From contig JBDNHU010000545.1 in the NCBI GenBank assembly GCA_041688615.1, positions 1-11,294 on the forward strand: a stretch of 11,294 nt of DNA. The letters are read 5' to 3'. Both the position numbers and the translations under genes were made by a program. This DNA is from M30B19 sp041688615 (lineage in GTDB: Bacteria > Planctomycetota > Planctomycetia > Pirellulales > Pirellulaceae). Of this stretch, positions 6,254 through 11,294 are shown piece by piece. Position 1 is the first letter of the stretch. Each line of letters starts with the position of its first letter. Under the pieces are notes generated by a model, which saw only the letters and a list, made by a program, of their open reading frames with translations, searched no databases and had not been told where the DNA came from.

Positions 6254-8551
6254 ATGATCGATTTCAATTCAACCTGGTACCTGTCTTGGACCCAAGATCC
6301 ATCGACGATCACATTGTTGATCGGTGGGTTGCTGTTTGGATTGGCCTTCCTAACATTGCAATCAAGCAAGTGGGGACAAATCAATCCCGTTAATAAGTGT
6401 GTCATTCTAAGCGTCTTGGCCCATGTGGTATTGTTGGCCTACGCTTATAGCACCAACTTGATCACTCGAATGCCTACCGCGTTCCAAGCAGCCTCGGTTC
6501 CGATTCGCTTGACTGAAATGTCTGAATCATCCGCCCCAGATGACGCCGATGCGGACGGGGTGACCGATCGAAAAGATTTCTTCGACCAGTTTTCAACGCG
6601 CAATACGCCCGATTTGGAGCCAGGCAATTTAGCCCAGCGTCAACTGGATGACCTGCAAGTTCAACGTTTGCCCAGTCAAGAGGTTTCGATTGAGCAGTCT
6701 GCCGAGAACGTCGTCGACCGTCAAATTGACTTCGCAGGAGAATTGGCAACACAAACACCGACTTTGCCGATGCAACTTCCTTTAGACCAGCAAGCTGCGA
6801 ATGCCGACTTAGCAGCGCAATTAGCACCAACCAAGGCAACCGCGATGCCAATCACTTCGCCGGCGTTCCCCGAATCTGCTGATAAGACACCTGCCACGAT
6901 TGCCAATTGTTCCCCGGCACCACCGACAGCATCACCGTCATCTAATTCCGAAGATGCATCACAATGGTTAGCCGATCAATTGCCAAGTACAACCCTTGAG
7001 CGAATGCAGACTCAGGCTGAAGCTACCTTGGTTGACCAATTGTCCGAATCATCGCAATTTGACAGTTTCAAAGATTCGAATCTGTGGCAGACGGAACTGG
7101 CGTCGGACAGTCAACAGCGTATCCAGGATTTGACCAAGATCGCGATGGGGCAATTGAATAATCAAAGCGCAATGGTGCCTGATTTGGATTCCAATTTACA
7201 GCAATTAGGTGCCAGTCAAGATACTACATCAGGTAATGTAGGTAAGCGGATTATGGCATCTTCGGTGACGAATCGGTCAATCAGTTCGGATCAAATTTTC
7301 AGGCGATTAGGAGATGGCCAACCCTTGCCCAGTCGATACCAACGGCGTCAAGATCGCAAAATTGACGAAGTGATTGATCGGGGGGGTTCGATTGAAACAG
7401 AACAGGCGATTGCCAATGGTCTGAAGTATTTGGCTTCGATCCAGTTACCCGATGGCAGTTGGAACCCGCGTCAAACTGAAGGTGGGCGTGAGCTGCAGGT
7501 TTTGGGCCATGATCGACAAGGTGCAGGCGCTCAAGCGGACACAGGCATTACTGGGTTGGCGATGTTGACGTTTTTGGCGGCAGGGAACTCGCATTTGGAA
7601 GGGCCCTACAAGGACACCGTCCGAAAAGGGCTTGAATATTTGATGGGGCGTCAACAAAGTAACGGATCGATGGCAGGGTCGGCACAGTTTTTCGCACAAA
7701 TGTACTGTCATTCGATGGCGTTGTTGGCCGTGTGTGAAGCCTATTCGTTGACCGGAGACGCCCGTCTCAGCGAAGTGGTGCAGCGAGGGGTTAACTATTC
7801 GGTCGCGACCAAGAATCGAACGGTTGGCGGTTGGCGCTATCGACCGGGCGAAAGTGGTGACATGAGTCAATTTGGTTGGCAAGTGATGGCCATTAGTAGT
7901 GCAGGTTTGGCGGGCACCCAGGTCGATCAACCCACCGAACGATTGATGAAGGCGTTCTTGCAAAGACATTCAAAGGGTGCTGCGGGTGGGCTGGCGATCT
8001 ATCGTTTTGGCGAACAAGTGAGTCCCACAATGACTGCAGAAGCCTTGCTTTGCCGGTACCTGTTGGAACAGCGACCGAGTGTCGCGATGGTTGAAGAAGC
8101 GTGCGAACAAATTGTGGGCGCTGGACAATTGCTGCAGGTTGGGAATGATGTGGCAAGTTGGAGAAACTTGCCGGGCACCGGAGTCGACAATGTTTACTTT
8201 TGGTACTACGGTTCATTGGCATTGAATCAGGCCGCAACCGATCCTGAAACTGCGGCCAATCCCAAGGTTCAAGCTGCGTGGCAAGCTTGGAATCAGCGAT
8301 TGCAAGCGCGTCTGTTGTCGCTACAGCAGACCGATGGAGCCTTACAAGGAAGTTGGGACCCCAATTGGTTTCTCTGGGGCGGTTATGGTGGCCGAGTGTA
8401 TTCGACTAGTTTGTCGAATTTGTGTTTGCAAGTTTATTATCGTTATGATTTTAACCAAGAAGAGAGCCTTCGCACCGCCGGGGCGGTGGTTTCGCCTTGG
8501 GAAAGTCCCGAGATACCGCTCAATCAGAGGACAGGTGATCAAAAGCGTTAA
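6254..8551 (+). CDS. TonB-like-anchored prenyltransferase/squalene-cyclase-repeat toroid protein
   Basis: This 765-aa protein has three parts. Residues about 19-37 and 48-66 are membrane helices; the second contains Ser53-VLA-His57, the SxxxH spacing that TonB uses to engage ExbB/ExbD. Residues 67-375 form a low-complexity Gln/Ala/Ser/Pro/Asp-rich linker, including one DxDxDGxxDxxD loop at 97-108. Residues about 380-732 are an alpha/alpha-toroid of the ISOPREN_C2 type, with QW-like motifs (GLKYLASIQLPDGSW 389-403, GLEYLMGRQQSNGSM 459-473, RLLSLQQTDGALQGSW 686-701), YFWYYGSLAL (648-657) and GGRVYSTSL (712-720). The DXDD acid motif of hopene cyclases is absent, no zinc-ligand set of prenyltransferases is evident, and there is no CxEQ thioester as in alpha-2-macroglobulin toroids. 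An active terpene cyclase is therefore unlikely. I infer a periplasmic binding toroid tethered to the ExbB-ExbD motor. The ATG at 6254 lacks a clear ribosome site. Confidence 0.88.
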   Translation: MIDFNSTWYLSWTQDPSTITLLIGGLLFGLAFLTLQSSKWGQINPVNKCVILSVLAHVVLLAYAYSTNLITRMPTAFQAASVPIRLTEMSESSAPDDADADGVTDRKDFFDQFSTRNTPDLEPGNLAQRQLDDLQVQRLPSQEVSIEQSAENVVDRQIDFAGELATQTPTLPMQLPLDQQAANADLAAQLAPTKATAMPITSPAFPESADKTPATIANCSPAPPTASPSSNSEDASQWLADQLPSTTLERMQTQAEATLVDQLSESSQFDSFKDSNLWQTELASDSQQRIQDLTKIAMGQLNNQSAMVPDLDSNLQQLGASQDTTSGNVGKRIMASSVTNRSISSDQIFRRLGDGQPLPSRYQRRQDRKIDEVIDRGGSIETEQAIANGLKYLASIQLPDGSWNPRQTEGGRELQVLGHDRQGAGAQADTGITGLAMLTFLAAGNSHLEGPYKDTVRKGLEYLMGRQQSNGSMAGSAQFFAQMYCHSMALLAVCEAYSLTGDARLSEVVQRGVNYSVATKNRTVGGWRYRPGESGDMSQFGWQVMAISSAGLAGTQVDQPTERLMKAFLQRHSKGAAGGLAIYRFGEQVSPTMTAEALLCRYLLEQRPSVAMVEEACEQIVGAGQLLQVGNDVASWRNLPGTGVDNVYFWYYGSLALNQAATDPETAANPKVQAAWQAWNQRLQARLLSLQQTDGALQGSWDPNWFLWGGYGGRVYSTSLSNLCLQVYYRYDFNQEESLRTAGAVVSPWESPEIPLNQRTGDQKR

Positions 8552-8560
8552 CAAATCAAT

Positions 8561-8594
8561 GCGCTGAATCATCTAGAGCGCCGAATCATCTAGA
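8561..8594. repeat. Tandem 17-bp duplication after the toroid gene
   Basis: GCGCTGAATCATCTAGA (8561-8577) is followed directly by GCGCCGAATCATCTAGA (8578-8594), 16 of 17 bases identical. Each unit ends in the palindrome TCTAGA. The pair begins 9 bp after the stop codon, in the gap between two convergent genes. There are only two units, so it is not a CRISPR. It may be a recent slippage duplication or a paired protein site. Confidence 0.85.
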
Positions 8595-8652
8595 CTTAAA
8601 GTGTTGCCCGCTATGCCTCCAGGGATCGAGCGATTTCCAATCAAGTCGTTCT

Positions 8653-8680
8653 AAAAATAGTGCTGTGAGATTAATGCACT
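8653..8680 (-). terminator. Weak candidate terminator for the NhaR-type regulator
   Basis: Read on the minus strand, AGTGC (8680-8676) pairs with GCACT (8663-8659) around a 12-nt loop, followed by A and then five T residues (8657-8653). It begins 18 bp after the regulator's stop codon, a sensible position. The stem is only 5 bp with a fairly long loop, so strength is doubtful. No stronger terminator is visible for the convergent toroid gene. Confidence 0.3.
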
Positions 8681-8697
8681 TTAAAATTCGGGTGGAA

Positions 8698-9627
8698 TTA
8701 ACCACGCCTGGGTTGGCTGGGCGAATCGGCGAATAGTTTGTTTCTGGCAGCGTTGGTGATCGCCAAAACAGAAGGGTGTTTGAGCATCCGTTCGACGCTA
8801 ATCGCGTAAAATCGTTCTTGAATTTCGTCGATCCGTCCGGCGCTCTCCAGTTGATACTGTTGGCACAATTGACTTTCTAGAACCGAAGGCACAAAAAACA
8901 CTCCTGTGCCCTCAGACCCGAAAACTTTGATCAGCGCGCTGTCTTCGAATTCTCCGACAATGTTGGGCACAATTCGATTCTCCTCAAACCACTGATCCAC
9001 CGCCCGCCGCAACTCGGTGGTGTCCGTCGGCAACAATAGGGGGACATTGCTTAAGCTACGAGGAAAGTCCTGGGCCAATGTCGCCATGAATTTTTTTTGG
9101 CCGATCACAGATGTTCCGCACTGTCCTAAGAAGTGATTATACGCTTTGATGTGCAGGGATCGGGTCAGTGGGGTATCGGATAAAACCAGGTCAATTCGAT
9201 GCAAAGCCAAGTCGGCAAGCAGAGAATCCAGTTTTCCCTCGTAACAAGTGATTCGCACGGCATTTTCGGGTGACTGGAGGGCAGGCTTAAGCAGTTGGTG
9301 AACAATGTGTTTAGGAAGCACGTCCAGGACACCGACAGAAAACTTAGTGGCTTTGTCGGCCGCCTTTCCCTTGACCGTGTGTAACAGTTCGCGGCCCAGA
9401 GAAAAAATTTGATCGGCATATTGAAAAACCGTTTGGCCGGTTTGAGTCATTTGCAGATGTCGACCCTCCTTTACAAATAGAGGTGTTCCCAGCGAGTCCT
9501 CGAGTTTGCGTAGCTGAGTGCTAATCGTTGGTTGGGCCAAATGCAGTTCCTTGCAGGCTTCGGTGATGCTGCCAGTTCTGGCAACTGTATGGAAGTACAG
9601 TAAGTGATGATAATTCAGCCAATCCAT
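8698..9627 (-). CDS. nhaR: LysR-family transcriptional regulator, NhaR type
   Basis: This 309-aa regulator resembles E. coli NhaR (301 aa) along its length, as recalled from memory. The winged helix-turn-helix occupies about 1-62 (WLNYHHLLYFHTVARTGSI, then AQPTISTQLRKLE as the recognition region). The effector domain (about 94-300) has NhaR-like blocks: FSVGVLDVLPK, HRIDLVLSDTPL, GQCGTSV, IVGEFEDSALIKVFG (223-237) and ERFYAISVERMLKHPSV (271-287). NhaR activates the Na+/H+ antiporter gene nhaA and envelope genes in response to sodium in E. coli. No antiporter gene is in this window, so the target is unknown here. The ATG at 9627-9625 has an AGGA site (9638-9635 on the minus strand) 7 nt away. 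It is divergent from the ABC exporter gene, the usual arrangement for a LysR protein acting on its neighbour and on its own promoter. Confidence 0.9.
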   Translation of the reverse strand: MDWLNYHHLLYFHTVARTGSITEACKELHLAQPTISTQLRKLEDSLGTPLFVKEGRHLQMTQTGQTVFQYADQIFSLGRELLHTVKGKAADKATKFSVGVLDVLPKHIVHQLLKPALQSPENAVRITCYEGKLDSLLADLALHRIDLVLSDTPLTRSLHIKAYNHFLGQCGTSVIGQKKFMATLAQDFPRSLSNVPLLLPTDTTELRRAVDQWFEENRIVPNIVGEFEDSALIKVFGSEGTGVFFVPSVLESQLCQQYQLESAGRIDEIQERFYAISVERMLKHPSVLAITNAARNKLFADSPSQPRRG

Positions 9628-9646
9628 GCGTAAGTCCTGGTTTTTG

Positions 9647-9689
9647 GGTTAATCGCCCGATCTGTTCACGGGCGCTCGGCTCATTAACC
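9647..9689. promoter_or_regulatory. Nested inverted repeat, candidate operator or 5' leader hairpin
   Basis: GGTTAAT (9647-9653) and ATTAACC (9683-9689) form an outer inverted repeat. CGCCCG (9654-9659) and CGGGCG (9669-9674) form an inner one directly abutting the left outer arm, with a 9-nt centre; on the right, 8 nt separate the arms. The result is a 13-bp stem with one 8-nt bulge. It lies 20-62 bp upstream of the regulator's ATG and overlaps its candidate -10 element, so it may be an autoregulatory LysR site or an mRNA leader hairpin. Confidence 0.5.
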
Positions 9690-9715
9690 TATTCGTTTTA
9701 TCTATGCTTTGTCAA
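9686..9715 (-). promoter_or_regulatory. Candidate promoter for the NhaR-type regulator
   Basis: On the minus strand a perfect TTGACA (9715-9710) is followed after 18 bp by TAGGTT (9691-9686), a weak -10 match. Transcription would start near 9678, about 50 bp before the ATG. The -35 overlaps a plus-strand TTGTCA, so the two divergent promoters may compete. Confidence 0.3.
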
Positions 9716-9736
9716 TTTGGATTCTATTTGTACTAA
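9709..9736 (+). promoter_or_regulatory. Candidate promoter for the ABC exporter gene
   Basis: TTGTCA (9709-9714) and TACTAA (9731-9736) are separated by 16 bp. The -35 is 5 of 6 to consensus and the -10 only 3 of 6. It would give a leader of about 110 nt before the ATG at 9857. It overlaps the minus-strand TTGACA. Confidence 0.2.
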
Positions 9737-9856
9737 GAAAGAAAAAATGGAATAATTGCGACCTAGACTTCCTAGATTAGTGCGTCCAAGCAGGCGTCAA
9801 AGGCGTTAAAACCGTCTCAAGTGGCTCTTGTTTTTTAGTGGATTAGTGAAGAAGTT

Positions 9857-11294
9857 ATGAACCACACGAACAAACAATATTTATTTTCGACGATGCGTTG
9901 CCTGGCAACTCATTTCGGAGTTGAGATTGACGTTCAAAAGCTGCGCCGTTTGACATCGGAGATAGGCCCAGGTCTGGTTGACGATCCCAGCAGCTTGTCT
10001 GGCAATTTAACTCAACTGGCTGAACAGTTCGGATTTCGGATCAACAATCTGAATGCGAACGCTTCGCAAATTGATTTGTTGCTGGCTGAGAACTTGCCGA
10101 TCATTGCGTCAATGAATGACGAACACGGCGACGCCCATCCGATGGTAATTCTGCGGCGGCGTGGTAGCAAGTATCTGGTTTGGGATACCGCAACCGAGAA
10201 ATCGATTTGGTTGCCGGTTTCGCGATTACTGCCAAAACTGACTCGGGTCGCGGATGGCACTTCAGCAAATCCGCAGATGCCTGTGGGGATTGCACAACAA
10301 CTTGTCGTGGGTGTGGAAGACCTGCAATCTTCCGCGTCCTCGTTGCCGTTGCGTTGGCTTTGGAAGTTGTTAAGGCCCGATAGCAGCGACATTCGAGTGG
10401 TGATCTTGTTTTCGGTCATCGTTGCGATTTTGGCGTTGGCGACTCCGATTACGGTCGAAGCCTTGGTCAACACTGTCGCCTTTGGTCGTTATGTGCAGCC
10501 TGTGTTCATTCTGTCGTTCATGCTGTTTGTCTTGCTTGGATTCCGCGCGGCGTTGATTGGGATCAGCACTTACATTGTGGAAATTATCCAGCGGCGGCTG
10601 TTCGTTCGCGTGGTCGCGGACTTGGCCTATCGCTTGCCCAAGTTGAAGCAATCGGTATTTGACCAGCATTATGTGCCACAGTTGTTGAATCAGTTCTTTG
10701 ATGTGGTGACTGTCCAGAAAGTGGTGGTTAGCTTCCTATTGGACGGTGTTTCGTTAGTAATGCAAGCGTTGGTGGGTATGGCCGTGTTGGCATTTTATCA
10801 TCCACTGTTGCTGGGATACGACGTTGTCTTGATGTTCTTCTTGGTCATATTTCTGTTTGCGCTGGGTCGAGGGGCAGTGAAAACGAGTATCAAAGAATCG
10901 AAATCGAAATACTACGTCGCTGGATGGTTACAGGAGATTGGACGTGCTCCGACTGCATTTAGGCGGAACGCGGGTAGCCAGTTGGCGCATCATCATTCTG
11001 ACGAATTGGCGCACAACTACATTCTGGCTCGATCGGCTCACTTCCGTATTTTGCTGCGACAGATTTCATGGTCATTGGCGATGCAAGCCATTGCTTCGAC
11101 CGGTTTGCTGGCATTGGGTGGATGGTTGGTCATCCAAGGTGAACTGACACTCGGTCAATTGGTGGCTGCGGAATTGATCGTGACGATCATTGTGGGGTCG
11201 GTCGCCAAGATGGGCAAACACATGGAAGCGTTTTACGATGCCTTGGCGTCGGCTGACAAATTGCGACAAATCTTGACGTTACCCACAGAAGAAG
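9857..11294 (+). CDS. HlyB-like ABC exporter with degenerate C39 domain (3' end outside window)
   Basis: The frame opens at ATG 9857 and runs off the window after 479 codons without a stop. Residues 1-125 form a C39 peptidase-like domain. Aligning the CLATHFG helix end with HlyB puts Tyr8 at the catalytic Cys position, as HlyB has Tyr9, while His94 (DAHPMVIL) and Asp110 (YLVWD) are kept. It should therefore bind rather than cleave a substrate. Residues about 178-450 are the type I exporter membrane domain, with hydrophobic segments near 179-200, 214-240, 293-313, 318-337, 408-426 and 432-450, and exporter-type blocks such as GGWLVIQGELTLGQLVAAEL. The nucleotide-binding domain (Walker A onward) should follow beyond the window. 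It would work with a membrane-fusion protein and outer-membrane channel, neither visible here. It is divergent from the NhaR-type regulator. The ribosome site is weak (GAAG just upstream). Confidence 0.88.
   Translation, partial: MNHTNKQYLFSTMRCLATHFGVEIDVQKLRRLTSEIGPGLVDDPSSLSGNLTQLAEQFGFRINNLNANASQIDLLLAENLPIIASMNDEHGDAHPMVILRRRGSKYLVWDTATEKSIWLPVSRLLPKLTRVADGTSANPQMPVGIAQQLVVGVEDLQSSASSLPLRWLWKLLRPDSSDIRVVILFSVIVAILALATPITVEALVNTVAFGRYVQPVFILSFMLFVLLGFRAALIGISTYIVEIIQRRLFVRVVADLAYRLPKLKQSVFDQHYVPQLLNQFFDVVTVQKVVVSFLLDGVSLVMQALVGMAVLAFYHPLLLGYDVVLMFFLVIFLFALGRGAVKTSIKESKSKYYVAGWLQEIGRAPTAFRRNAGSQLAHHHSDELAHNYILARSAHFRILLRQISWSLAMQAIASTGLLALGGWLVIQGELTLGQLVAAELIVTIIVGSVAKMGKHMEAFYDALASADKLRQILTLPTEE

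Noticed and set aside
6254..8551. Functional squalene-hopene cyclase
   Set aside because: The DXDD catalytic motif is absent from the toroid, QW motifs are incomplete, and the membrane anchor with a long linker is unlike cyclases.
9808..9836. CAAG-TGGCT-CTTG stem followed by six T before the exporter gene
   Set aside because: The stem is only 4 bp; outer AAAA/TTTT pairing needs a 6-nt bulge. Too weak to call a terminator or attenuator.
9899..9901. Cys15 as an active C39 protease nucleophile in the exporter
   Set aside because: It is seven positions too close to the helix-ending Gly21; the catalytic position by alignment is Tyr8.

Overview
The window looks like a Planctomycetota chromosome segment, probably Pirellulales-like. 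The grounds are moderate GC by eye, weak or absent Shine-Dalgarno sites at several genes, and one gene set: a giant secreted TPR protein, ExbB, ExbD, and a membrane-anchored prenyltransferase/squalene-cyclase-type toroid protein with the YFWYYGSLA and GGRVYSTSL signatures I associate with planctomycete proteins. This assignment is recognition from memory, not a database search.

Layout. 67-483 (-) encodes a small GxxExxY-family (PD-(D/E)XK-like) protein whose catalytic lysine and family-name glutamate appear lost. 484-1252 is a long gene-free stretch with short direct repeats just before the next gene. 1253-8551 (+) is a four-gene cluster: a 1051-aa exported TPR protein, an ExbB/TolQ/MotA-type proton-channel protein with a long N-terminal extension, an ExbD/TolR-type protein, and a 765-aa protein with two N-terminal membrane helices, a Gln/Ser/Pro/Ala-rich linker and a C-terminal alpha/alpha-toroid. 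8698-9627 (-) is a LysR regulator of the NhaR type. 9857 to the window end (+) is the 5' part of a HlyB-like ABC exporter with a catalytically dead C39-like domain, read divergently from the regulator.

How the genes may work together. The four-gene cluster resembles a Tol/Ton energy-transduction operon: ExbB and ExbD would form the proton-driven motor, and the TPR protein could be a periplasmic scaffold in the way CpoB/YbgF accompanies Tol-Pal. The fourth protein sits where TonB or TolA would. Its second membrane helix carries an SxxxH motif like that of TonB, but its periplasmic end is a terpene-cyclase-fold toroid instead of a TonB C-terminal domain. This apparent motor-coupled toroid is the most interesting element here; the coupling is inference.

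Smaller structures: a two-block, 57-bp-span inverted repeat at the 5' end of exbB, which also affects start choice; a five-copy 15-bp in-frame tandem repeat in the exbB periplasmic linker; a tandem 17-bp duplication after the toroid gene; a single TSP3/EF-hand-like DxDxDGxxDxxD loop in the toroid protein's linker; and a nested inverted repeat between the regulator and the exporter that overlaps a candidate regulator promoter.
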